Below are positions 1 to 7,944 of a stretch of DNA of 17,893 nt, piece by piece. The notes beneath the pieces were generated by a model. It saw nothing but the letters and a program-made list of their open reading frames with translations. It was not told the origin of the DNA and did no database searches. The stretch lies in NCBI GenBank assembly GCA_964523295.1, contig CAZGAH010000088.1, forward strand, positions 1 to 17,893, read 5' to 3'. The translations under genes were made by a program, and so were the position numbers. The first letter of the stretch is position 1. Each line of letters opens with the position of its first letter. This DNA is from CAZGAH01 sp964523295 (GTDB lineage Bacteria; Desulfobacterota; Desulfovibrionia; Desulfovibrionales; Desulfovibrionaceae).

Positions 1-2
1 CG

Positions 3-803
3 CAGAGCGTATCGAGCACCAATCGTTACAAGAAATCCCGACCACGACGGACCTGGAAACCGAATACACGGTTTCTCGGCCCGGTGGTGGCCTGGGGCCT
101 GGGCACGGCAATCTGCCTGGGCGTCTTTGCGGCCTTGAGCCTGGGCATGTTCGCCGCGTACCGCTGGATGATGGAACAGACCTATTTCACCATAGACCGG
201 ATCGAGATTTCCGGAAACAACCGACTGAGCGTTGGCGAAGTCCTCGCAGCCGGCAACCTGGCCGTGGGGCGCAATCTGCTCGATGTCAACATGAACTCGG
301 TCGAGGCGTCGCTGCTGGCCAATCCGTGGATCGAAGAAGTCACGGTCAAACGCGAATTACCCGATACGATCGTCGTCACGATCAAGGAACGCACGCCCGA
401 CTACTGGGCCTTGAAAGATCAGCAACTACACTACGCCGACGCCCGGGGAAGGCTCATTGCCCCCGTCGGTGCGGACGGGTTCAAGGCCTTTCCGATCATC
501 AAGGTCGCGCCCGGAGCCGAGGAACTGGTGGAGACTTTTTACGGGCTGATGCAACGCGCCCGGGAATCCGGATCGGCTGTGGTCTTTCAGGACGCCTCAT
601 GGATACGCGTGGGCCAGGACCGCAGCGTCGAGGTATTTTTTGAAGATCGCCGACTGCTGTTGAGCATCGGCATGGACAGATGGGAAGAAAATCTGGCCCG
701 GATCGGACTGGTCCAGGCGGATCTGCAACGTCGCGGCGAGCAGAAGAACATCAGTGAAATCAAAGCATTCGAGAGCACGGTCTGGCTGGTGAGAGCCGGC
801 TGA
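3..803 (+). CDS. ftsQ: Cell division protein FtsQ (5' end cut by window edge)
   Basis: FtsQ is a bitopic inner-membrane divisome protein that links early (FtsA/FtsZ) and late (FtsW/FtsI) division proteins through its periplasmic part. The frame is open to the left edge; no start codon occurs between 3 and 84, and the residues before the GTG at 84 are rich in Lys/Arg (RYKKSRPRR), as expected of the cytoplasmic tail. The true start therefore probably lies outside the window. A membrane helix follows (roughly AWGLGTAICLGVFAALSLG), then a POTRA domain beginning YFTIDRIEISGNNRLS and ending near VTIKERTPDYWAL, then the FtsQ C-terminal domain. About 266 residues are visible, close to the usual length. 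It lies 55 bases before ftsA on the same strand, the classical ftsQAZ order. Identification rests on POTRA pattern plus context. Confidence 0.93.
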   Translation, partial: QSVSSTNRYKKSRPRRTWKPNTRFLGPVVAWGLGTAICLGVFAALSLGMFAAYRWMMEQTYFTIDRIEISGNNRLSVGEVLAAGNLAVGRNLLDVNMNSVEASLLANPWIEEVTVKRELPDTIVVTIKERTPDYWALKDQQLHYADARGRLIAPVGADGFKAFPIIKVAPGAEELVETFYGLMQRARESGSAVVFQDASWIRVGQDRSVEVFFEDRRLLLSIGMDRWEENLARIGLVQADLQRRGEQKNISEIKAFESTVWLVRAG

Positions 804-858
804 TCGCCGTCGCCTCCGGACGAGCTGCGTTGCGAAGGGCAGGAAGGGAGAAAAGGAC

Positions 859-2085
859 ATGGCCAAATCAGAGCTGATCGTCGGCCTGGACATCGGCACC
901 ACCAAGATCTGCGCCGTAGTCGGCGAGGCCTCGGAAAACGGTGTCGATATCGTGGGCATCGGCACCAGCCCATCGACAGGATTGCGCAAGGGCGTGGTGG
1001 TGAATATCGAGCAGACCGTCCACTCGATCAAAAAGGCCCTCGAAGAGGCCGAACTCATGGCCGGGTGCGAAATCCGCTCCGTGTACGCAGGCATCGCCGG
1101 CAGCCACATCAAGGGCTTCAATTCCAATGGCGTGGTTGCGGTCAAGGGCGGCGAGGTGGGCCCCAAAGACATGGAACGCGCCATTGACGCCGCCAAGGCC
1201 GTGGCCATTCCGCTGGACCGGGAGGTCATCCACATTCTCCCGCAGGAGTACATCGTCGACGACCAGCACGGCATCGCCGACCCCTTGAGCATGGCCGGCG
1301 TACGCCTGGAAGTCAAAGTACACATCGTCACCGGTGCGGTCACCTCGGCGCAGAACATTCTGCGCTCGTGCCATCGCTCCGGCCTGGACGTGGACGATAT
1401 CGTGCTGGAGTCGCTGGCCTCGGCCAAGGCCGTGCTCACGGAAGAAGAGAGGGAAATTGGCGTCGCGCTCGTCGACCTCGGGGGAGGGTCGTCGGACATC
1501 GCCCTGTTCTCGGACGATTCGATCAAATACACCGGCGTGCTGCCGTTGGCCGGTTCGAATCTGACCAACGACATCGCCTTCGGCCTGCGTACGCCCATGG
1601 CCGCGGCGGAAAAGATCAAGATCAAATACGGCTGCGCCATGGCCGACATGGTGCGCAATGATGAATTCATCGAAGTACCGAGCGTGGGGGGCCGGGAACC
1701 CCGGCGTTTATCTCGACAGATTCTGGCCGAAATCTGCGAGCCGCGCGTCGAGGAAATTCTCACGCTTATCGACCAGGAACTCGTTCGCTCGAACTGCAAG
1801 AGCCTGATCGGCGCCGGGATCGTCCTGACCGGGGGGACGTCGCTCATCGATGGAATTGAGGAACTGGCCGAGCAAATCTTCAACCTGCCGACACGCATCG
1901 GCTATCCGCGCCAGGTCGGCGGGCTCAGAGACGTGGTCAACAGCCCCGTCTTCGCTACCGCTGTCGGGCTGCTGTTATACGGCGCGGAAAAACAGACCGT
2001 AGAGCAGAAATTCAGAATTCGCGACAGCAACGTCTTCAATCGCATCCTGTCCAGGATGCGGAAATGGTACACGGACATCTCATGA
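859..2085 (+). CDS. ftsA: Cell division protein FtsA
   Basis: FtsA is an actin-fold ATPase that tethers FtsZ filaments to the inner membrane and recruits later divisome proteins. The 408-residue protein has the actin-family phosphate-1 motif near the N terminus (VGLDIGTTKICAVVGE, residues 7-22), the phosphate-2 motif VDLGGGSSDIALF at about residue 205, and the adenosine motif VLTGGTSLIDGIEELAE near residue 320. The C-terminal stretch NRILSRMRKWYTDIS is basic and amphipathic and fits the membrane-targeting helix of FtsA. The ATG at 859 is preceded by a purine-rich ribosome binding site (GGAAGGGAGAAAAGG) at good spacing. It follows ftsQ and precedes ftsZ by 107 bases. Length is typical and nothing is broken. 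Confidence 0.98.
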   Translation: MAKSELIVGLDIGTTKICAVVGEASENGVDIVGIGTSPSTGLRKGVVVNIEQTVHSIKKALEEAELMAGCEIRSVYAGIAGSHIKGFNSNGVVAVKGGEVGPKDMERAIDAAKAVAIPLDREVIHILPQEYIVDDQHGIADPLSMAGVRLEVKVHIVTGAVTSAQNILRSCHRSGLDVDDIVLESLASAKAVLTEEEREIGVALVDLGGGSSDIALFSDDSIKYTGVLPLAGSNLTNDIAFGLRTPMAAAEKIKIKYGCAMADMVRNDEFIEVPSVGGREPRRLSRQILAEICEPRVEEILTLIDQELVRSNCKSLIGAGIVLTGGTSLIDGIEELAEQIFNLPTRIGYPRQVGGLRDVVNSPVFATAVGLLLYGAEKQTVEQKFRIRDSNVFNRILSRMRKWYTDIS

Positions 2086-2192
2086 ACATCATGCATTTGG
2101 GCTCATGCAGACGAGATGAACGGTACGCCGCGTAGAGTGTGAGGGCCGGAAGTCAAAGCAGAAAACGTAGAGGGGAGAGAAAGGAGAAGGCA

Positions 2193-3518
2193 ATGGATTT
2201 TTATGATATCGACACGGACGGAATGGCGAAAATCAAAGTCTTCGGCGTCGGCGGCGGCGGCGGGAACGCGGTCAACAACATGATTTCATCCGTCATTCAG
2301 GGCGTGACCTTCGTTGTGGCCAACACCGACCTGCAGGCGCTGAACCGGTCGCGGGCCGAGTTCAAAATCCAGCTCGGAGACAAGCTGACCAAGGGGCTCG
2401 GCGCCGGCGCAAACCCGGACATCGGCCGGGATGCCGCCTATGAAAGTCTCGATCTCATTCGGGAACACGTCGAGGGCTGCGATATGGTCTTCGTCACCGC
2501 CGGCATGGGCGGCGGAACCGGAACCGGCGCGGCGCCGGTCATTGCCCAGGTCGCCAAAGAGAGCGGGGCCTTGACCGTAGGCGTTGTCACCAAGCCCTTT
2601 TATTTCGAAGGGAAAAAGCGTCGCGACTCCGCCGAGCGGGGCATCGCCGAATTCCGCCAGTACGTGGACAGCCTCATCTCCATCCCCAACGACCGGCTTC
2701 TGGCCCTGGCGGCCAAAAAGGCCACGTTCATCGACATGCTCAAGAAAGCCGACGAGGTGCTCTACTACGCGGTCAAGGGCATCTCCGACCTGATTATGGT
2801 CCCCGGCCTCATCAATCTCGACTTCGCCGACGTCAAGGCCGTCATGAGCGAGATGGGCCTGGCCATGATGGGCACAGGCATCGCCCGCGGCGAATCGCGC
2901 GCCAGAGAGGCTGCCATGAAGGCCATTACCAGCCCGCTGCTGGAAGATGTTTCCATCGACGGCGCACTGGGCGTGCTTATGAACATCACCTGCGGACCGG
3001 ATCTGAGCACCGAAGAGGTCAGCGAGGCCATGAACACCATTTACGAAGTCGCGCACGAGGACGCCAAAATCTACTTCGGCGCCGTGTTCGACGACGACAT
3101 CGGCGACGAAATCCGCATTACCGTCATCGCTACGGGCATCGAATCCGCTAAATCCGAGGCAGTGCCCGAGCGGGACATGGGCAAAGTCATGCCCTTTGCC
3201 CGACGCGGCAAGCAAGGCGTCAGGAGCGCCGCGCCCGTCGCCGGTGCCGCCGGGCCGAGTCCGTTCCAGAATCCCGCGGTTGCGCCGACACCGCCTGCGT
3301 CCGCTCCGCTGCCCGCCAGGAGCCGACCCTACGCCCAGGCCCGAGGAGCAGGCGGCGACGACAGCCTGGATATCCCCGCCTACATCCGCAAGAAACGCCC
3401 GGAAGAAACGAGGCCGCAGGCCGCTCCGGTCAAAGCTCACGCCCCCGGGGAAGAAGATTTCATCTTCGACGATCAGGACTTCGAGATACCGTCCTTCATC
3501 AGGAGACAGGCCGATTGA
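2193..3518 (+). CDS. ftsZ: Cell division protein FtsZ
   Basis: FtsZ is the tubulin-like GTPase that polymerises into the Z ring. The ATG at 2193 is chosen because AAGGAG (2181-2186) lies directly upstream and the protein then starts MDFYDIDTDGMAKIKVFGVGG; an in-frame GTG at 2139 would add an unlikely basic extension. Visible motifs are the nucleotide-binding GGGGNAVNNM near residue 20, the tubulin signature GGGTGTGAAP at about residue 106, and the T7 synergy loop NLDFADV with Asp210 and Asp213. A Pro/Ala-rich linker starts near residue 330. The C terminus is EIPSFIRRQAD, the conserved peptide that binds FtsA and other partners. A second copy-like motif, LDIPAYIRKKR, lies at residues 392-402. 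Total 441 residues. Last gene of the visible fts cluster; no convincing intrinsic terminator was seen after it. Confidence 0.98.
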   Translation: MDFYDIDTDGMAKIKVFGVGGGGGNAVNNMISSVIQGVTFVVANTDLQALNRSRAEFKIQLGDKLTKGLGAGANPDIGRDAAYESLDLIREHVEGCDMVFVTAGMGGGTGTGAAPVIAQVAKESGALTVGVVTKPFYFEGKKRRDSAERGIAEFRQYVDSLISIPNDRLLALAAKKATFIDMLKKADEVLYYAVKGISDLIMVPGLINLDFADVKAVMSEMGLAMMGTGIARGESRAREAAMKAITSPLLEDVSIDGALGVLMNITCGPDLSTEEVSEAMNTIYEVAHEDAKIYFGAVFDDDIGDEIRITVIATGIESAKSEAVPERDMGKVMPFARRGKQGVRSAAPVAGAAGPSPFQNPAVAPTPPASAPLPARSRPYAQARGAGGDDSLDIPAYIRKKRPEETRPQAAPVKAHAPGEEDFIFDDQDFEIPSFIRRQAD

Positions 3519-3703
3519 CGGATCTCGGGCAACAGCGGGGCGGCAAACGCTTTTCCAGGCCGCAGGACGACACAGAAGGCGTGCCGCCAGGACAGGTTTT
3601 CCAGGCAGACCGGATAGCCCTGTTGTAGAATCGACAGCGTAACAAGGAGCGCAAACAACGCCGACGCGACGGTTTTTTTCAGAGTGCGACGGCGCTGATA
3701 CAT
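3473..3703 (-). CDS. Small hypothetical secreted or membrane protein
   Basis: This 76-residue reading frame is not recognised as a known family. It is supported by a good ribosome binding site (GGGAGGT immediately before the ATG at 3703), a typical export-type N terminus (basic MYQRRRTLKK followed by a hydrophobic stretch TVASALFALLVTLSIL), and mostly G/C third codon positions. Three cysteines lie in the remainder, and AFAAPLLPE resembles a signal-peptidase site but sits too far from the hydrophobic core to be convincing. Its last 46 bases overlap the end of ftsZ on the opposite strand. It has the same direction as the two glycosyltransferase genes, 179 bases downstream of the GT9 stop, so it may be read from their transcript. 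It could equally be a chance frame; role unknown. Confidence 0.38.
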   Translation of the reverse strand: MYQRRRTLKKTVASALFALLVTLSILQQGYPVCLENLSWRHAFCVVLRPGKAFAAPLLPEIRQSACLLMKDGISKS

Positions 3704-3820
3704 ACCTCCCTCAACCCTCCATCATCCGTACCTCCACACCCCCCATCAGTTCGATGCGAGGTTGGGAACTGGCCCTCCCGCCTCGCGTCGAACCCCGCCT
3801 TGCGGGCCATGCTCCCGCGC

Positions 3821-3841
3821 CCGGCAGCGGAACGCTGCCGG
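3821..3841. repeat. Perfect 9-bp inverted repeat with 3-nt loop
   Basis: CCGGCAGCG and CGCTGCCGG are separated by GAA in the interval between the GT9 gene stop (3883) and the small - strand frame (start 3703). The position just past the GT9 stop suggests an RNA hairpin acting as a transcript end or 3' stabiliser. No T tract follows on either strand, so it is not a standard intrinsic terminator. Apart from this hairpin and the purine-rich leader of the small frame, nothing else was seen in 3704-3882. Confidence 0.55.
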
Positions 3842-3882
3842 TGCGTCCAACGCCCGCCCCTACGCTCGCCTCCACGCAGCGA

Positions 3883-5298
3883 TTACTGCAAGGATGCCGT
3901 CAAAGCTTCGATCATCGCCAGCGCGTCGCGAAAGCCGACGGCTGCGTAGTCGCTGTTCTGCAGGCTCAGGTGAACGTATCCGGATAGCGGACGCAGCAAT
4001 GGCGGCTGGCATTTCCAGAAGTCGGGTTCGAGAACGCGTCGGGTCGGACGCCGCAGCGACAGGGCCAGACGTCCGCTCAGCCGCGACAGCGCTTTCAGAA
4101 AGGGTGTCCGCAACTGTTCATGCTGGTCGCAGAGCTCCTCCCAGGTCCGGGTGACCCGATCCTGCGCGCAACAGCGGAAGCGGGCCAGAAAAAAAGAGGA
4201 CCAGAACCGGGCAAGCAGGCAGGCGGCCCCGCGCGCGGACGACGCGTCGGCCGCCTCCAGGGCATACAGTCCGTCAACGTCGCGCGCGCTGCGAAACAGG
4301 GTCAGGCCAGCGAGGCTGCTGCGCTGAAGCGCAGCCAGCCGGTTCTGGATCAGACACTGGACCACGTGGGCGACGTTACGCGGGGTAAATGCCGCGCGGC
4401 AGGCGTAGGGTTGCGGATGCGTACAGCTCCAGCAGCCGACGCAGCTCATGCGCGCCTGCAGTACGGCATGGCCGGGCTGGTAGGGCCCTGTTTCCCAGGG
4501 ATTGACCGGCCCCATGGAGAGATCGAGCGTACGCAGACCGGACCACGCGGCCAGATGCATCGGGCCGGTGTCGGGCGTGACGAGCAAATCCAGGGCCTCG
4601 AAGACCTCGAACAGCGCACGAAGGCTGAGTTTACCGCAGAGATTAAGCGTGGCGGACGTCACCGCCGAGGCGACCTCGGCGCCAAGCCCGACCTCTGCCG
4701 GTCCGCCCAGCAGCACGGCATTGATACCTCGCCTGCCCAGTTCCTGGACAAGGCCGATCCAGAAGGCAGCCGGAGGCCGTTTTTCCGCCTGACTGGCGCC
4801 CAGAAACAGGCCTACGCGGCCACGCGGGCCGGGCGCTTCGCGCGGTCGGGGCCAGACCGTAGCGCGGATGCGGTCAATGGGAACGACGTCCAGGGCGTTG
4901 AGATCGGCCCAGTGAAAACGGTTGTAGCGATTGTTATGCACCAGGCTGGCCCGGTAGAGCTGCCACTGACCGCTGACGTAGGTGATGCCGCCCGACGCCT
5001 GCCGCGGACCAATGGTTTCGTCCGCCGCGAGCCGTGCGGCAAGCGCGGCCGCCTCCGGCCTGTGGCTAAGGTTGAGCAGCAGGTGAAAGCGCCGGTCAGC
5101 AAGGGCCTCGGCTCCGGTCCAGGGCACGTACACGATGCCCGGGCTGACAGGTAACAGCTCCCTGTAGAAATCCGGCTCGGCGACGATGAGAATTTCCCGC
5201 CCCGGATAGCGTCGTTGCAGCCAGAGCGCGAGCGGAAAGGTGAGAATGAGGTCGCCCAGACGCTGCATCTGCAAGATGAGAATCGGGTGTCCGGACAT
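3883..5298 (-). CDS. Glycosyltransferase family 9 (heptosyltransferase-like) protein
   Basis: Family 9 glycosyltransferases transfer heptose or related sugars from nucleotide donors, typically onto lipopolysaccharide core, at the cytoplasmic face of the inner membrane. The 471-residue protein begins PILILQMQRLGDLILTFPLA, the GT9 N-terminal acceptor-side strand and loop. The donor-site region reads NLCGKLSLRALFEVFEALDL followed by VTPDTGPMHLAAWSG, the GT9 hallmark, and GPVNPWETGPY. A cysteine cluster (CVGCWSC, then PYAC) follows, as in many GT9 proteins. About 150 residues beyond the GT9 fold (from about residue 325) are not recognised. The start lies 10 bases after the stop of the upstream glycosyltransferase gene, implying one operon and perhaps translational coupling, since the ribosome binding site is weak. 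The exact acceptor (lipopolysaccharide or another glycan) cannot be told from sequence. Confidence 0.88.
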   Translation of the reverse strand: MSGHPILILQMQRLGDLILTFPLALWLQRRYPGREILIVAEPDFYRELLPVSPGIVYVPWTGAEALADRRFHLLLNLSHRPEAAALAARLAADETIGPRQASGGITYVSGQWQLYRASLVHNNRYNRFHWADLNALDVVPIDRIRATVWPRPREAPGPRGRVGLFLGASQAEKRPPAAFWIGLVQELGRRGINAVLLGGPAEVGLGAEVASAVTSATLNLCGKLSLRALFEVFEALDLLVTPDTGPMHLAAWSGLRTLDLSMGPVNPWETGPYQPGHAVLQARMSCVGCWSCTHPQPYACRAAFTPRNVAHVVQCLIQNRLAALQRSSLAGLTLFRSARDVDGLYALEAADASSARGAACLLARFWSSFFLARFRCCAQDRVTRTWEELCDQHEQLRTPFLKALSRLSGRLALSLRRPTRRVLEPDFWKCQPPLLRPLSGYVHLSLQNSDYAAVGFRDALAMIEALTASLQ

Positions 5299-5308
5299 GA
5301 CCGTGGGC

Positions 5309-6961
5309 TTAGCCGAACACGTCGCGCATGGTGCGCATCAACGTTGTCAGGCGATGTTCGTAGGTGTGCTCGGCCAGAATTCGCCGGCGCGCTGCCTGGG
5401 CCACGGCCACGCGCTCCGCCGGATGGTCCAGAAAGCGGCGGACGAGTTCAGGAATCTCCTCCGGGTCGCGGAAACAGACGACCTCGCGGCCCGGATCGAA
5501 CAACTCCTCGATCTGCTCCCTCCAGTCCGTGAGCACAAAGGAACCGGTCGCCGGCACGTCGAAAACGCGCTGGTTGACGGCGCCCTTCATCTGCTTGCTG
5601 GTGCAGTTGAAGTTGATGTCCGAGAGCGGGTAGAAGTGCGGCAAATCGCTATAGTAATTGATCTCCGGATGCCAGCGCCATCGATCATCGTTGCGGAAGG
5701 TGATTTTCCACCCCTTGTCTCCGACGATAAGCGGATGAAATTCGAGAATACGCTCCAGACAGCGCTTGCGATACTGGCGCGTGGCCTCCCAGGTCAGCAT
5801 GGTCTCGAAAGCCAGCCGGCGTTCGACCTCGTCGAGCGTAAGAAACAGGGTGTGCAGTTCGGGATGCCCGTTGGCCAGGTACTGGCTGACCGAGCGTTCG
5901 TCGTGCTCGCTGAACCCCCGGGCCAGCTCACGATAGGCCCTGATAAGCGCCTTGGGCGGCCGGGCCGCTTTCATGCGGTGCCCGACCTTGTAGTGCATCG
6001 AATTGCCGACGAAACTGATCCTGGCGCGCAGCGCGGAGGGCAGCGCAGACCCGACGCCCTGCGTCGGGGCGAAGCGCTGGGGGTCCGTGCCCAGGGGGAG
6101 ATAGAACACGTGGCGAAACCCCTGGGCCTTGAGCGAGGCGATGTTGTCCACGTCCCAGGTGAAAATGGCGGTCGTCGGGGTATCGAGATTGCCGTACAGG
6201 TAGAGCACGAGGTGCGGGTTGTCGACAAACCACGAGGCGAAGGGAAGCTTGAGCCGGTCCAGAAGGTCGGCCAGCACGCCCTCGCGATCGGCGCCCAGAT
6301 GATTGATGGTGAAGACGAAATCAGGCTTGAATTCCAGCACGGCGGTGAGCAGCTGCTGCACAAAGTCGACGCTGGCGAGCTCGGTTTCGTCGATGCTGAT
6401 GAAATGGTGCGGAACGCCCAGACGCCGGCAGGCGGTGATGATCTCGCCCATGAGAAAATACTGGCTGGTAATCAACAACAGTCGCGGCGGCCAGGTTTTG
6501 AAACGCGGATAATCGGCCTTGGCCCAGAAGTCGAACTTCCGGCTGGCCTTCAGGCGGTCGCGCAGCCGGGCGTAGTAGTCGGGATCCAGGCGCAGATACC
6601 CGGGCGATGGCGCCGGCAGCATCGGCTTGCCCCCGTGGTCCATCTGCCAGCGCGTAAGCTGCAAAATCGCCGTTTCCGTGTCGTCCGCATCGATCCACAG
6701 CACACGGGGATCATCGCCGAATCGCGCTCGCACGCCCGTCACAGCCTCGATTGCGGGCTCGCGATCCACCACCGCCACCGGCGTATCGCTGGCATCGAGC
6801 ACGTGGGCCAGCCCATGTCCAAGGCCGGNNNNNNNNNNNNNNNNNNNNNNNNNNNNNNNNNNNNNNNNNNNNNNNNNNNNNNNNNNNNNNNNNNNNNTGT
6901 CGATCAGCACTTCGATGAAGTCGGCATAGGCCTCGACCGTGTATTCGTCGCCGTGTTTCAT
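5309..6961 (-). CDS. DUF3880/CgeB-like glycosyltransferase (contains assembly gap)
   Basis: The C-terminal half matches the CgeB-like glycosyltransferase pattern: ISFVGNSMHYKVG, a GT4-like donor domain with YYSDLPHFYPLSDINFN, then VNQRVFDVPATGSFVLTDWREQIEELF and a closing AEHTYEHRLTTLM. The preceding part (LLLITSQYFLMGEIITACRRLG to about PTTAIFTWDVDN) resembles DUF3880, usually joined to this domain. It is cytosolic and probably transfers a sugar to a surface glycan or protein; the acceptor is not known. The ATG at 6961 (MKHGDEYTVEAYADF) is preferred to an in-frame TTG at 6997, although no strong ribosome binding site marks either. A run of 69 Ns (6829-6897) replaces part of the N-terminal region; the frame is kept across it, but its real length is unknown. 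First gene of the apparent two-gene glycosyltransferase operon. Confidence 0.82.
   Translation of the reverse strand: MKHGDEYTVEAYADFIEVLIDXXXXXXXXXXXXXXXXXXXXXXXXGLGHGLAHVLDASDTPVAVVDREPAIEAVTGVRARFGDDPRVLWIDADDTETAILQLTRWQMDHGGKPMLPAPSPGYLRLDPDYYARLRDRLKASRKFDFWAKADYPRFKTWPPRLLLITSQYFLMGEIITACRRLGVPHHFISIDETELASVDFVQQLLTAVLEFKPDFVFTINHLGADREGVLADLLDRLKLPFASWFVDNPHLVLYLYGNLDTPTTAIFTWDVDNIASLKAQGFRHVFYLPLGTDPQRFAPTQGVGSALPSALRARISFVGNSMHYKVGHRMKAARPPKALIRAYRELARGFSEHDERSVSQYLANGHPELHTLFLTLDEVERRLAFETMLTWEATRQYRKRCLERILEFHPLIVGDKGWKITFRNDDRWRWHPEINYYSDLPHFYPLSDINFNCTSKQMKGAVNQRVFDVPATGSFVLTDWREQIEELFDPGREVVCFRDPEEIPELVRRFLDHPAERVAVAQAARRRILAEHTYEHRLTTLMRTMRDVFG
6829..6897. other. Assembly gap (69 N)
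   Basis: Run of undetermined bases inside the N-terminal part of the DUF3880/CgeB-like gene. The flanking frames agree with a gap divisible by three. No statement can be made about the missing sequence. Confidence 0.99.
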
Positions 6962-7143
6962 GCCTGAACAGATAAGGCGATTTGCAGCGGACGGCAAGCC
7001 TCAGACCGAAAATCGAATCCAGGATGGATTTTTTTGAAAATATATGGTAGAGAAGCCTAAAGTTTTTTCACCCTCTGGCCGATAAACAAAATGGATTCTT
7101 TTCCCTGCGCGTCAACCCCTTACTGCAAAAGGAGAGAATGCCC

Positions 7144-7848
7144 ATGCGCAACGTGTATGTCCTCTTCGCCCTGGTCACAGGCCTGCTGCTGGCGCAGCCC
7201 GTCGGCGCCAATCAGCGTTTTCAGCAATACACGTTGTATTATCATGCCATGCAGACGGGGCCGGGGCAGATACTGCTCGTCGGCGACTCGCGTATCGAAG
7301 GATTTTTCCACAATTTCCTTGCCGGACACGCGGCCATCAACGCCGGAGCCTCGGGCTACGGCATCCCCGAGATGCGCCTGTACCTTCACGACCTGCTGGT
7401 GCAGACGCGGCCCGCCGTGGTCATCGTCATGCTCGGCCTCAGCGACGCGGTCAAATGGCGCTTTCAGGGGATGGGAGAAAAGGAACTCCAGGACTGGGGC
7501 GCCAGTTACGCGGAATTCCTGGACTACATCATCGCCAGCGGCGCTACGCCGGTTCCGGTGACCATACTCCCCGTGGCCAGACCCCGGGCCACGGAACAGA
7601 TTATCCAGGTGCATAACATCAGAATGGCCATCCCGGCCATGAACGAGCGCATCATCCGCATCGCCATCAAACGCGGGGTTCCCTGGGTGGACGAATACGC
7701 CAGTTTCGTCGACGCGGAAGGGTTCATGCCCGAGTCTCTGGCCTTCGGCATCCTGCACCTCAACGACGCCGGCTATGCCCGACTGCTGCCCATACTCGAC
7801 AAGGCCGCGGCCCTGGGTTACGAGCAACGCAGTCTTCAAGGCCGTTGA
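7144..7848 (+). CDS. Exported SGNH/GDSL-hydrolase-like protein
   Basis: SGNH hydrolases cleave esters (lipids, acetyl groups on glycans) with a Ser-His-Asp centre. The protein starts with a signal peptide (MRNVYVLFALVTGLLLA, then QPVGA before NQRF) and is likely periplasmic. Block I is LLVGDSRIEG with Ser49; block II is AINAGASGYG; block III is MLGLSDAV, where the usual Asn of GxND is Ser100; block V is GILHLNDAGY with His205, but the Asp normally three residues earlier is Gly202. The fold is therefore recognisable but the active site is atypical. The ATG at 7144 is preferred because AAGGAG lies nine bases upstream; an ATG at 7138 is too close to it. Length 234 residues. It is divergent from the glycosyltransferase operon and co-directional with the next gene. 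Substrate unknown; it may not be catalytic. Confidence 0.8.
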   Translation: MRNVYVLFALVTGLLLAQPVGANQRFQQYTLYYHAMQTGPGQILLVGDSRIEGFFHNFLAGHAAINAGASGYGIPEMRLYLHDLLVQTRPAVVIVMLGLSDAVKWRFQGMGEKELQDWGASYAEFLDYIIASGATPVPVTILPVARPRATEQIIQVHNIRMAIPAMNERIIRIAIKRGVPWVDEYASFVDAEGFMPESLAFGILHLNDAGYARLLPILDKAAALGYEQRSLQGR

Positions 7849-7873
7849 TGCCGTTGCTGGTGACAGGGCGTCA

Positions 7874-7894
7874 GGAACGCTGATCCTGCGTTCC
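7874..7894. repeat. Inverted repeat in SGNH-traB intergenic space
   Basis: GGAACGC and GCGTTCC are separated by seven bases. The hairpin starts 25 bases after the stop of the SGNH-like gene. There is no T tract, so it would be at most a partial attenuator or mRNA stabiliser between the two co-directional genes. Confidence 0.45.
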
Positions 7895-7944
7895 GGCCCG
7901 ACCCGCTGCATCCGGATTGCACCATTGCCCCGAATGGAGAACCC

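Noticed and set aside
2139..2192. Upstream GTG start for FtsZ
   Set aside because: Would add 18 basic residues that cover the AAGGAG ribosome binding site; the ATG at 2193 fits family N termini.
597..3440. Long - strand frames (433 and 384 residues) opposite ftsA and ftsZ
   Set aside because: Antisense shadows of strongly conserved genes; no motifs.
3668..3679. T-rich run as a terminator for ftsZ
   Set aside because: No stable stem precedes the T run on the + strand.
5240..6967. 575-residue + strand frame opposite the glycosyltransferase gene
   Set aside because: Shadow of codon bias in GC-rich DNA; the - strand frame carries clear glycosyltransferase motifs while this one has none.
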